Part shown: in pieces, positions 1-8,766 of the stretch
How the letters are laid out: the number at the start of each line of letters is the position of its first letter
Numbering within the stretch: the first letter of the stretch is position 1
NCBI GenBank assembly: GCA_024231775.1
Contig: JAAEQG010000273.1
Location: 1 to 33,612 of the forward strand
Direction: 5' to 3'
Source of the DNA: a bacterium
GTDB taxonomy: Bacteria; Planctomycetota; Phycisphaerae; UBA1845
Length of the DNA stretch: 33,612 nucleotides
Program-made: the position numbers and the translations under genes
The notes under the pieces: generated by a model
The model's database searches: none
What the model was told of the DNA's origin: nothing
The model's input: only the letters and a program-made list of their open reading frames with translations

Positions 1-914
1 CCACCCGCTCCGGTACCCATTACGGTGACCACGTCGGAGGCGTGTCCGTAACAGCAAACCCCGCTGCCCTTTCCGCTGACCTCGGCCAGGGGATGCGCCC
101 CAGCCAGAAACACCGGCTCCACCCGCAGCATCAAACCGTCCGACTCTTGTCGCCCGGTTCCCAGCAGCTTGCAGGCCAAGCCCACGGCGTGCCCGGCCTG
201 AAGATCGACCAGGGTGATTCGCTCGATCCCCTCCACGGAAACGGCGGAGTAGTCCACGTGAGTTCCGAAGGCGAGCATAGCCAAAATCGCCAGCTTGTGC
301 CCCGTGTCGGAACCGTCGATATCCAGCGTGGGGTCTGCTTCGGCGTACCCGAGTTGCTGGGCGTCCGCCAGGGCGTCTGCAAACGAGACCCCCGCCTGGA
401 GCATCTGAGTCAGGATGTAATTGCAGGTCGTGTTGAAGATACCTTCGATGGCGTTGATGCGATTGGCTGCCATCCCGCGTTGCAGCAAGCCAATCACGGG
501 GACGCCGCCGGCAACGCTGGCTTCAAACGCAACCCCCACGCCGGCGCGCCGCGCCGCGGCATAAACCTCCGGGCCGTGCAGCGCCAGCAGAGCTTTGTTG
601 GCGGTCACCACATCCTTACCCGCCGCGATGGCGGAGAGCACCACCTCCCGGGCGACCGTGGTCCCGCCAATCACCTCGACGACGATGTCGATGTCCGCAT
701 GGTTCAGGACCGAGAGGTCATCCCCGACCAGTTCGTCCGGAACGTGCGGGGCGCGACTCCTGTTCATGTCGCGCGCAACGGCGTGGACCAGGCGAATGTC
801 CAGCCCCGTGCGGGCTTCCAGTTCGTCGTGATCGCGTATCAGCAGGTCTCCCACTCCGCAACCCACCGTACCGCATCCTGCCATGGCGACCCGGATCGTC
901 CGCTTTCCGCTCAT
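1..914 (-). CDS. hom: Homoserine dehydrogenase, truncated at the window edge (N-terminal about 304 aa present)
   Basis: Reading the minus strand from ATG at 914 gives MSGKRTIRVAMAGCGTVGCGVGDLLIRDHDELEARTGLDIRLVHAVARD...VVEVIGGTTVAREVVLSAIAAGKDVVTANKALLALHG...ASVAGGVPVIGLLQRGMAANRINAIEGIFNTTCNYILTQM...; Rossmann GxGxVG and the GIFNGTTNYIL-like motif are typical. Strong SD (AGGAGG) upstream. The ORF is open at base 1, so it is absent from the ORF track. Confidence 0.93.
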   Translation of the reverse strand, partial: MSGKRTIRVAMAGCGTVGCGVGDLLIRDHDELEARTGLDIRLVHAVARDMNRSRAPHVPDELVGDDLSVLNHADIDIVVEVIGGTTVAREVVLSAIAAGKDVVTANKALLALHGPEVYAAARRAGVGVAFEASVAGGVPVIGLLQRGMAANRINAIEGIFNTTCNYILTQMLQAGVSFADALADAQQLGYAEADPTLDIDGSDTGHKLAILAMLAFGTHVDYSAVSVEGIERITLVDLQAGHAVGLACKLLGTGRQESDGLMLRVEPVFLAGAHPLAEVSGKGSGVCCYGHASDVVTVMGTGAG

Positions 915-1098
915 ACGTCGTTACCTCCTGGGCGCGGACTGTACGCACTGTCGGCGGACCACGCAACCGAGAGCAGAAACTTGCCTCTGGCCCGGCGATG
1001 AACTGGATGGAATCTCGCCGCATTCCGCAGATGGGGATGAAGACGTAGTGGGACGCCACGGGATGCGGCGCAGGCCCCGTGCGGGGCGGGTCCGCGGA

Positions 1099-2019
1099 TT
1101 ACCCCTCGCCGGCGAGGGTGAGCAGGGCGCGGAGCACGCCCAGGCACTCGCCTTTCTTCTTCACCGCCAGTACGGGCAGCGGGCTCTCCCGGATCAGTCG
1201 CTCAGTGACATTACCCAGCAGCACGCCCGCAGCCCCGCTTCGGCCTCGTGCTCCGATCACCACCAGGTCGGCGGAGACTTCGCTCAAGGCGGTGAGGATC
1301 TCCGAGACCGGTTTGCCCTCCAGGTCCGCCGCACACTTGCACTGCACCTTGGCACCACCGGTATCGACGCGCTTCAGCAATCGTTCACATTCGCGACGGG
1401 CAGCGGATTCGAGCAACGCCTTGTGCTCCTCGAGCGTGGTCCCGACCCGCGAGTAGCCCGGGTGCACTTGGTACAGGTCGAACGCGACTACCGTTGCGTC
1501 GGTCAGTCCGGCGATCCCACAGGCCACGTCGAGCGCGTTGGCAGAACACTCCGAATCGCGAACCGGAACCAGGATGGTATCCGCCTTTACCGAATAGTCC
1601 TCGGGCAGCACCAAGACCGAACAGGAGGATTTGCGGGTAATCCGCCGGGCCAGGACAGCCTCATCGTCTTCCGGGCTGGCACACCCACAATGGCGCCCGA
1701 TCACGATGAGATCGGTGTTTTTGTCGTGTGCGTAGCGCAGGTACTCCAGCAGGGGCGTGCCCTCGATCACCGCGCACTGCACCGCCGCACCGCCCGCCTC
1801 CTGTATCTGCTCGGAAGCCAGAGCACGCAGCATCTCCGCGGTGATGGGCTCGCCGACCGCCGGCGGTGCCGCAGCTTCGCCGGTCTGAACGTCGATCACG
1901 TGCAGCAGGTGCAGCTCCTTGGAGTTGGACAAACGGGCGATGGCCTGAACATACGCCAGCATCTGGCCGGAGTGCTGCGGCTGATCGATGCAGACCAGGA
2001 GACGCTCGTAACGCTTCAT
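1099..2019 (-). CDS. Universal stress protein with two tandem UspA domains
   Basis: MKRYERLLVCIDQPQHSGQMLAYVQAIARL... and the second-domain motif VVIGARGRSGAAGVLLGNVTERLIRESPLPVLAVK. ATG at 2019 is preceded by AAGGAG about 8 nt upstream. Confidence 0.88.
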   Translation of the reverse strand: MKRYERLLVCIDQPQHSGQMLAYVQAIARLSNSKELHLLHVIDVQTGEAAAPPAVGEPITAEMLRALASEQIQEAGGAAVQCAVIEGTPLLEYLRYAHDKNTDLIVIGRHCGCASPEDDEAVLARRITRKSSCSVLVLPEDYSVKADTILVPVRDSECSANALDVACGIAGLTDATVVAFDLYQVHPGYSRVGTTLEEHKALLESAARRECERLLKRVDTGGAKVQCKCAADLEGKPVSEILTALSEVSADLVVIGARGRSGAAGVLLGNVTERLIRESPLPVLAVKKKGECLGVLRALLTLAGEG

Positions 2020-2226
2020 GATCATGACTCCTTGTCCAAGTACCCTGCGCCCGGCGGTCCGCGGAGATGTCGCCACGGGTTATATCGGCGTAGCCGCCCT
2101 GCCGGCGATGTCCCAAATAGCGAACTGACCCTGCCCAGGTTCTGCCCCGGCGGCGCAGGGTGTACTCCGCCGGAGGCCTTTGCGCCCGGCTCACCGTGGG
2201 GAGGGGCCGTCCGGCAATGCACCTGT

Positions 2227-2796
<570 letters not shown>

Positions 2797-2841
2797 GGCT
2801 GGGGAGCATACTACTCACGCCACCTCTCCGCAACGTTGGAC

Positions 2842-3627
2842 TTACCCTCGGTCGAGGTCCCGCTGGGAATCGCGGCGGTCGGCGGGGTCGAACCGGAATC
2901 CACATTCCGGGCACACGTTACTCGGTAGACCACGCAGGTTGTAGCCGCAAGCGCGACAATGCCCAGCCTTGAACTTATGCTCGCGGACCAGAATTCTCTT
3001 CATGAGATGCCCGAATAGAGCCCCACCCGCCAGCCAAAGCGGTAGCGTCGCAACGAGTTGGATTACGGTCACTCGATCGATTCCACGTCTAAGTACTTCG
3101 AATACCCCCATGGCTGCCCATACCGGCAATCCCCACCCCAAGGCGCCCCACCGCAGCCATCTGCGGATCGGTAGCCGTGTATCGACTCGGACGGCTCGCT
3201 GGCGATGAGCCCGGCTGCGTTCAAAGTCAATCCAGCGATTCCTGATGACCCGCCAGAGCGGCCACCACAGCGGCGCGGTCACGATGATAATCAGCAACGA
3301 GACCAGACTCAGCAACACTGGAATGCGACTCCCACAATCGGGACAGAAGAGCCCAAACCAGTGTCCGAGGGCATTACCTTTACCCCAGAGCATCCCATGG
3401 TGGAACCGATGGCATGCGGGGCAATGGACATACTGTCGGAGGGCCAGCGGTTGGTCGCAGCGAATGCATGAGTGCGTCACCCGTGGCAGTCGTTGCCCAA
3501 GCAGCAGTTCGTTGAAGGCAAGAGCTGGATTCAGGATCCAGAATACGGTTGTGAGGCTGGGGAATTCCTGCCGCTTGCTGACGTTTCCGCCGCATACCGG
3601 ACAGCAGAACCCCGGCGACGTGGGCAC
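2842..3627 (-). CDS. Hypothetical membrane protein with multiple zinc-ribbon CxxC pairs
   Basis: 261 aa with CPVC, CIRC, CPAC, CPDC, CRAC and CPEC motifs and hydrophobic segments (VLLSLVSLLIIIVTAPLWWPLW; WGLPVWAAMGVFEVL; VIQLVATLPLWLAGGALFG). C-terminal CRACGYNLRGLPSNVCPECGFRF resembles a motif common in planctomycete proteins. Confidence 0.75.
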   Translation of the reverse strand: MPTSPGFCCPVCGGNVSKRQEFPSLTTVFWILNPALAFNELLLGQRLPRVTHSCIRCDQPLALRQYVHCPACHRFHHGMLWGKGNALGHWFGLFCPDCGSRIPVLLSLVSLLIIIVTAPLWWPLWRVIRNRWIDFERSRAHRQRAVRVDTRLPIRRWLRWGALGWGLPVWAAMGVFEVLRRGIDRVTVIQLVATLPLWLAGGALFGHLMKRILVREHKFKAGHCRACGYNLRGLPSNVCPECGFRFDPADRRDSQRDLDRG

Positions 3628-3672
3628 CTGAATCTCCGTTTTGAATCTGCTGGCCGCGTTGCCAACCTTCGT

Positions 3673-4626
3673 TCAGTCTACAGGCACGAAGTGATCGCCG
3701 GGGGTTACGCGGCGGCCGTTTACGAACTCGGGCCAGGTCATCAAGCGGCTGGACTCGGGCTTGAGTTCGAGCAACTCCAGGTAGCCCTCAGCAGTGGAAA
3801 CGAACAGACGCTCATCGACTTGGCCGGGGGGAAGGGTAGTGCCTCCTGCCTCCGCGGGGCGGGCTCGGGCTAGGATCACTCGCTCGGACCGTTGCCCGCT
3901 CTGGGATACATAGGTGCAGGTGGCTCCGGGCCAGCTCCATAGTCCGCAGATGCGATTGGCCAGCTCTCTTGCCGGGATGTCGAACGTGATGTGGCCGTCC
4001 TGCTTGGTCAGCTTGGGTGCCTTGGTGGCGGCTTGATCGTCTTGCAGTTCGCCTTCGGGGACGCCGCCATCAGCGAACATCTCCAGGGCAGCCGCGACCG
4101 CGTCCGGTCCGATCTGGGCCAGGCGATCGTGCAACTCCGCAGCGGTCTCCTCCGGTTTGATGTAGGTCCAGCGTTTGGTGAGTACGGCTCCGCCGTCCAT
4201 CCTTCCGGTTAGGCGAAAGACGGTCACGCCGGTTCGCTCTTCACCGTTGATCACCGCCCATTGGAACGGAGCGGCGCCACGATACTTGGGCAGAAGCGAC
4301 GCGTGCAGATTGACGCATCCGAGTGGGAAAGCTTCCAGAAGAGCGGGACCCAGCTTCTGGCCGAACGCGATCACCAAGCCCAAGGCGGCGTTACGTTCAA
4401 CCACGCGGGCGATCATGTCTGGATCGTTGACGCTGGGGGCTTCCATGACTTCGAGCCCCAACTCGGCGGCGGCGTGTTTGACCGGGGTCGGCGACGTCCG
4501 CCGTCCGCGCCCGGCGCTTCGATCCGGCTGGGTGATTACGCAGGCGATTTCGTACTGGTCTTGGGCGTGCAGCGAGCGCAGGGTCGGTACGGCGAATTCC
4601 CCGGAGGCCAGGAGGATCAGTCTCAT
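3673..4626 (-). CDS. fmt: Methionyl-tRNA formyltransferase
   Basis: MRLILLASGEFAVPTLRSLHAQDQYEIACVITQPDRSAGRGRRTSPTPVKHAA...NLHASLLPKYRGAAPFQWAVINGEERTGVTVFRL: SLLPKYRGAAP signature. Starts with a 4-nt overlap with def. Confidence 0.96.
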   Translation of the reverse strand: MRLILLASGEFAVPTLRSLHAQDQYEIACVITQPDRSAGRGRRTSPTPVKHAAAELGLEVMEAPSVNDPDMIARVVERNAALGLVIAFGQKLGPALLEAFPLGCVNLHASLLPKYRGAAPFQWAVINGEERTGVTVFRLTGRMDGGAVLTKRWTYIKPEETAAELHDRLAQIGPDAVAAALEMFADGGVPEGELQDDQAATKAPKLTKQDGHITFDIPARELANRICGLWSWPGATCTYVSQSGQRSERVILARARPAEAGGTTLPPGQVDERLFVSTAEGYLELLELKPESSRLMTWPEFVNGRRVTPGDHFVPVD

Positions 4627-5171
4627 CGAGTCGAAGCCTTCTTGTTCCTGGACCTGTAGTCGTCTTCGAGTTGCTTAACCAAACGGCGATTGGCCAGCTC
4701 TGCGGAAGTGGGCATGTGATCGATGATCAGGTGTGCGTCGAGGTGATCGTACTCGTGCTGCCAGATACGGGCTTCGAGGTCTTTGCCGCTGACGCGGATA
4801 TCTTTGCCTGATGGATCGCAGGCGGTCAGCGTGGCGGACACCGCCCGTCGCATGGGAACGGTCACCTCGGGGAGCGAGAGACACCCTTCGTCGGCGACTT
4901 CACTTTCTCCCAGGTCGCTCAGTTGGGGGTTCACGTAGATGCGATCGCCCGGGGGTTCGCCGGTCGCGTTGCAGACGAGCATCCGCAAGGGCAGGCCGAC
5001 CTGCGGAGCCGCCAGCCCCACCCCTTTGCCATCATGCATCATCTGGAGCATGCGGCGTCCGAGCGCCTCCAGCGCAGGGCCGAACTCCGTTACCGGTTCG
5101 CAGAGCTTGCGCAGCACGGGGTCGGGGTAACAGACGATCTGCAGCCTGTCCAGGTCTATTGACGAGATCAC
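4623..5171 (-). CDS. def: Peptide deformylase
   Basis: Motifs GVGLAAPQVG, EGCLSLPE and QHEYDHLD (HExxH). GTG at 5171 has SD GGAGG about 8 nt upstream; the ORF track start (5255) would lie in the promoter region. Confidence 0.94.
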   Translation of the reverse strand: MISSIDLDRLQIVCYPDPVLRKLCEPVTEFGPALEALGRRMLQMMHDGKGVGLAAPQVGLPLRMLVCNATGEPPGDRIYVNPQLSDLGESEVADEGCLSLPEVTVPMRRAVSATLTACDPSGKDIRVSGKDLEARIWQHEYDHLDAHLIIDHMPTSAELANRRLVKQLEDDYRSRNKKASTR

Positions 5172-5248
5172 GCAGTTGACCTCCGTGGGTGTCGATCCGG
5201 GGACACCGTCGTGTAGTAAGGGTAGCGAGAGGCGGGCGCGATTCGACC

Positions 5249-5276
5249 TTGACACCCCTAGCTGCTATGATAGTAT
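5249..5276 (+). promoter_or_regulatory. Sigma70-like promoter for the TPR gene: TTGACA-N16-TAGTAT
   Basis: Perfect -35 TTGACA at 5249-5254 and -10 TAGTAT at 5271-5276, upstream of the + strand CDS at 5410. Confidence 0.55.
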
Positions 5277-5297
5277 GGCTTGGCTTGGCGATGTAAA
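5270..5297 (-). promoter_or_regulatory. Sigma70-like promoter for def-fmt: TTTACA-N16-TACTAT
   Basis: Minus-strand -35 TTTACA (plus TGTAAA 5292-5297) and -10 TACTAT (plus ATAGTA 5270-5275), about 100 nt upstream of the def GTG. Confidence 0.5.
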
Positions 5298-5409
5298 GGA
5301 CTGATTTTAAGGAAGTAACGTCTGCCGCAGGCCCGCCGGGGCTTGTGGGGCACGCCGCCGTCACCCTGGGTTCTTCGCCGGCAGACTCTACCACACACGC
5401 GGAAGCTCC

Positions 5410-6864
5410 ATGGCCAAAGGCGCTCAAAACGATTCGGCTGAGCAGACCCAGGACCCCAACGCGCGGCATGTCGTCGACGAGGCCCAGCGGAGCAAGGCAC
5501 GCAAGTGGTTCGACCGTGCCAAGCAACTCGCCGAGACCCGCAGCTACGACTACGCCATCAAGTGTTTTGTGGACGGGCTGGCGCTGTGGCCGGAGGCGGT
5601 TGAAGACGCCTATGTGCCCTTGCGCGGGACGGCCATGGCCCGTCACCATTCCGGCGGAAAGAAGCCGGGCATGGTGGATGGGGTGAAATACTCCATGACC
5701 CACAAAGACCCGCTCAAGGCGATGCTCAACGCGGTCTGGCTCTTCTCTCACGACCCCAGCAGCGTCAACTACATGGAGGGCTTGTTCAAGAACGCCAATC
5801 GTGGTCGGTTCGAGGACACGCTGAAGTGGGTGGGGCCGATCTACCGTGAGGCGGCTGAGGCGGAGAAGAAACCGCAGCCCAAGCGGTTCGCCCTGATCAA
5901 GCAGGTGTATGAGGAGTTCGGCGATCGGTGCAAGGCTCGCGGGGAGATCAAGCCGGCTTTGGAGGTGTACGATCTCGCCCTGGATGCACTTCAGCTCCAG
6001 AAGCGTCTGGAACCGCGTAACAACAGCTTGGCCAACGAGATTCGAGACCTATCGACCAAGATTACCATCCTCAAGGGTAACTACGCCGAGGGGGAGTCGT
6101 TCACCGAGAGCCTGGCCGACGCCGATCACCAGAAGGAACTCCATGATCGGGAGAAGCTCGTTCAGGGGGGCGATCGGTTCGAAGAGTTGCGGGCATCCGT
6201 GGAGAAGGAGTGGCTGGACAACCCCGGCGTACCAGCCAAGCTGATTTCGCTGGTGGACCTGCTCTGTCGTCCGGAGGATCCGCGGTACGAACTCGAGGCG
6301 GCTAAACTCCTCGACAAGGAGTACGCGAAGAACTCGGACTACCGGTTCAAGCAGCGCGCCGACGATATTCGCATGAAACAGTTGCTGCGGGCTGAGCGCA
6401 AAGCCCGAGAAGTCGGCGACGCTGAAGCCTTGAAGAAGTCCAAAGTCCGGCGTCTCGCGTTTGAGATTCCGGTCTTCGCCGAGCGGGTGGAGAAGTATCC
6501 GACGGACATGCGGATCAAGTTCGAGTACGGGATGCGCCTGTTCAATGCTCAGAAGTTTGACGACGCGATACCGATGTTTCAGGCTGCCCGGAGCGACCCG
6601 CGGAGCAAGCTGCGCTGCATGTTGTACATCGGGCGGGCGTTCTTCCACAAGAAGCTCTTCTCGCAGGGGGTGACCATCCTTCAAGAGGGCGAGGACGGTT
6701 GCGAGATCCCCGACGACGACACCGCCAAGGAGGTCACCTACTGGCTGGCCCGTTCCCTGGAGGAGGTGGGCGACGCGGAGGCCGCCCAAAAGGCCTATGG
6801 AAAACTGCTGCAAATGGACTACAACTATCGGGATGTCCGTGTTAGAATAGAACGCTTCGCGTAG
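5410..6864 (+). CDS. TPR-repeat protein, function unknown
   Basis: 484 aa: MAKGAQNDSAEQTQDPNARHVVDEAQRSKARKWFDRAKQLAETRSYDYAIKCFVDGLALWPEAVEDAY...AIPMFQAARSDPRSKLRCMLYIGRAFFHKKLFSQGVTILQEG; TPR-like helical repeats, coding-typical composition. Confidence 0.85.
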   Translation: MAKGAQNDSAEQTQDPNARHVVDEAQRSKARKWFDRAKQLAETRSYDYAIKCFVDGLALWPEAVEDAYVPLRGTAMARHHSGGKKPGMVDGVKYSMTHKDPLKAMLNAVWLFSHDPSSVNYMEGLFKNANRGRFEDTLKWVGPIYREAAEAEKKPQPKRFALIKQVYEEFGDRCKARGEIKPALEVYDLALDALQLQKRLEPRNNSLANEIRDLSTKITILKGNYAEGESFTESLADADHQKELHDREKLVQGGDRFEELRASVEKEWLDNPGVPAKLISLVDLLCRPEDPRYELEAAKLLDKEYAKNSDYRFKQRADDIRMKQLLRAERKAREVGDAEALKKSKVRRLAFEIPVFAERVEKYPTDMRIKFEYGMRLFNAQKFDDAIPMFQAARSDPRSKLRCMLYIGRAFFHKKLFSQGVTILQEGEDGCEIPDDDTAKEVTYWLARSLEEVGDAEAAQKAYGKLLQMDYNYRDVRVRIERFA

Positions 6865-6915
6865 CAGGCGTGGTGGTTAGGGTATTGTAAGGTACGGAAT
6901 CGAGGAGAACCCAAG

Positions 6916-7191
6916 GTGGCTCACGGCATCTCGAGCAAGAAGCGCATTCGTCAGAATCTGACGCGGAGCACGCGCAATCACGCGCGGAAGCAGCGGTTGA
7001 AGACGGAAGTGCGCAAGTTCAACACCGCGATCCATGATCGCAAGGTAGACGATGCGACGGCGGCGCTGGTCTCGGTGACCAAGCTGCTCGACCAAACCGC
7101 CGCCAAGGGCACGATTCATCGGAACGTAGCCTCGCGGCGCAAGTCCCGGTTGGCCAAGCGGCTCAACAAGCTCGGCGCTGCCGAGTCCTGA
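6916..7191 (+). CDS. rpsT: 30S ribosomal protein S20
   Basis: (GTG)AHGISSKKRIRQNLTRSTRNHARKQRLKTEVRKFNTAIHDRK...LLDQTAAKGTIHRNVASRRKSRLAKRLNKL: S20 signature (KGTIHRNVASRRKSRLAKRLN). SD GAGGAGA upstream. Confidence 0.96.
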   Translation: MAHGISSKKRIRQNLTRSTRNHARKQRLKTEVRKFNTAIHDRKVDDATAALVSVTKLLDQTAAKGTIHRNVASRRKSRLAKRLNKLGAAES

Positions 7192-7230
7192 GCACGCCGG
7201 TCGGCGGATGGACAAGCGGGGCATATGTTT

Positions 7231-7266
7231 GCGGGTGACGTCTCGATGACACGAGATGTCACCCGT
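7231..7266 (+). terminator. Strong inverted repeat downstream of rpsT (terminator-like or regulatory hairpin)
   Basis: CGGGTGACGTCTCG (7232-7245) - ATGACA - CGAGATGTCACCCG (7252-7265): 14 bp stem with one G.U wobble, extendable by a G.U pair. No strong U-tract follows. Confidence 0.5.
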
Positions 7267-7294
7267 TGTGTATGCGCGGTGCGGAGCGGGGCTG

Positions 7295-7870
7295 ATGGAT
7301 GAGCGGGCGTCGAGCAGGACGTTTGTGTCGCGCGGCGGAGAGAAGCTCGCCGCGGCACTGGACGCCTTCGAGTTGGAGGTGGACGGGCAGGTCTGCATCG
7401 ACCTGGGCAGCCACGTCGGCGGTTTCGTGGATTGCCTTCTCCAACGCAACGCCGCCCGCGTACATTCCGTGGATACTTGCTATGGGACGCTGGCGTGGAA
7501 ACTGCGGCGCGATCCGCGGGTCGTTGTCCACGAGCGAACCAACGCCCTGCATTTTCAGGCGCCGGAGCAGGCATTCCTGGTGACTATCGACGTCGGCTGG
7601 ACCCGCCAGCACCTCATCCTGGAAAGTGCCCGCCACATGCTCCAGCCGGACGGAGCGATCATCTCCCTGGTCAAACCACACTACGAAGCCGGACCGGACC
7701 GCCTGGTCGGCGGTGTCCTGCCCGAGGGCGAGTTCGCCGCAGTTGTAGCGGAAGTACTGGACGCGATTGAGCGCGTGGGATTCCGCGTGGCGGGTACGGT
7801 GGAAAGCCCCCTCCGCGGTCGCGCCGGCAATCGTGAGCTGTTGGCCTACCTCCAGATGCCCCCTGCGTGA
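7295..7870 (+). CDS. TlyA/FtsJ-like rRNA 2'-O-methyltransferase family protein without S4 domain
   Basis: FVSRGGEKLAAALDAFELEVDGQVCIDLGSHVGGFVDCLLQRNAARVHSVDTCYGTLAWKLRRDPRVVVHERTNALHF...LVKPHYEAG...GNRELLAYL; matches the TlyA SRGGxKL / DPRV-ERTN / KPxxEAG / GNxE order. ATG at 7295 is preceded by GGAG; the ORF track start at 7256 falls inside the hairpin. Confidence 0.85.
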   Translation: MDERASSRTFVSRGGEKLAAALDAFELEVDGQVCIDLGSHVGGFVDCLLQRNAARVHSVDTCYGTLAWKLRRDPRVVVHERTNALHFQAPEQAFLVTIDVGWTRQHLILESARHMLQPDGAIISLVKPHYEAGPDRLVGGVLPEGEFAAVVAEVLDAIERVGFRVAGTVESPLRGRAGNRELLAYLQMPPA

Positions 7871-7877
7871 ACGCCGG

Positions 7878-7966
7878 TGCATGGGGGAGAGGGTAGGGTG
7901 AGAGGGCAGGTTTGGGGCCTCTTGACCCTTCCCCAAACCCTCCCTGGGAGGGAGGGGAGTGCGCAC
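7878..7966. repeat. Candidate dispersed intergenic repeat (REP-like, purine/pyrimidine-skewed)
   Basis: gcatgggggagagggtagggtgagagggcagg...ccttccccaaaccctccctgggagggaggggag; contains CCCTCCC-T-GGGAGGG. Minus-frame translation gives PLTLPSPP-like peptides, typical of widespread intergenic repeats in bacterial genomes. Sits between convergent genes. Confidence 0.45.
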
Positions 7967-8018
7967 CTCATCCTCCATTCTCGATAACCCGATCGGCAGC
8001 CAATAACGACGATTCGTA

Positions 8019-8684
8019 TCAGGCAGGGGCACCGCTCTCCACGTCCGGACCATACTCGAACGGCGTCCGACCGATGCGTCTTCGGAGATCGTTGTGCAAC
8101 GTCCGCACACGGCGGGTGATCTCCGCCGATGCTTCCGCGGCGCCCAGGCGCCCGATCTCCTCGAACGCCAGCGGTGGACCGTAAGCCACCCAAATGGGCG
8201 CCGGACGGGGAAAACGGAGACCACGAGGCCAGGCGTCGAACGCTCCTTCCACCGCGCAGGGCACCAGTGGCGCCCGGGCCTTCCGCGCGATGGTGATCAC
8301 CCCCGAGAGAAACGGGCGGATCCGCCCGTCCTGCGTGCGCGTGCCCTCCGGGAAGGTCAACACGACGCCGCCGGACTTCAACCGACGCAGCGTTTCCTTC
8401 ACCCCGGTAAGGTCCGCCGTGCCCCGCTTGATGGGGAACGCGTTGAAGAACCGAATAAGGTGTCCGAAGTAGGGGTGGACGAAGAGGGTATCTCGGGCCA
8501 TGAAGTGGCACTCGCGCGGAACGGCGCACGCCACCAGCATGGGATCGAGGAAGCTCTGGTGATTGGCGGTGAGCAGCACGGGACCCGTCGGCGGAACGTG
8601 GTGCAGACCGAACGCCCGCAGGCGGCAGCAGACCTGCATCGTGAAAAACACCACGCCTCGGGACAGCCGGTAGGACAGGCGCAT
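8019..8684 (-). CDS. 1-acyl-sn-glycerol-3-phosphate acyltransferase (PlsC family)
   Basis: LLTANHQSFLDPMLVACA (NHxxxxD block), FFNAFPIKRGTAD, GVVLTFPEGTRTQDGRIRPFLSGVITIARKARAPLVPCAV. ATG 8684 has AAGGAG upstream. Confidence 0.93.
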   Translation of the reverse strand: MRLSYRLSRGVVFFTMQVCCRLRAFGLHHVPPTGPVLLTANHQSFLDPMLVACAVPRECHFMARDTLFVHPYFGHLIRFFNAFPIKRGTADLTGVKETLRRLKSGGVVLTFPEGTRTQDGRIRPFLSGVITIARKARAPLVPCAVEGAFDAWPRGLRFPRPAPIWVAYGPPLAFEEIGRLGAAEASAEITRRVRTLHNDLRRRIGRTPFEYGPDVESGAPA

Positions 8685-8766
8685 CGTTCCGAACTCCTTA
8701 GTCGATCCTCCAGCGCAACCGCACCCTCGCGCCTGCGATGCCCATTCCGTCACGCACCGCCGTATC

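Noticed and set aside
42-1001. 319-aa plus-strand ORF
   Set aside because: Antisense to the homoserine dehydrogenase gene, whose motifs are unambiguous.
7259-8224. 321-aa minus-strand ORF bridging convergent genes
   Set aside because: Spans the TlyA-like gene antisense and the repeat-like spacer; no coherent protein motif.
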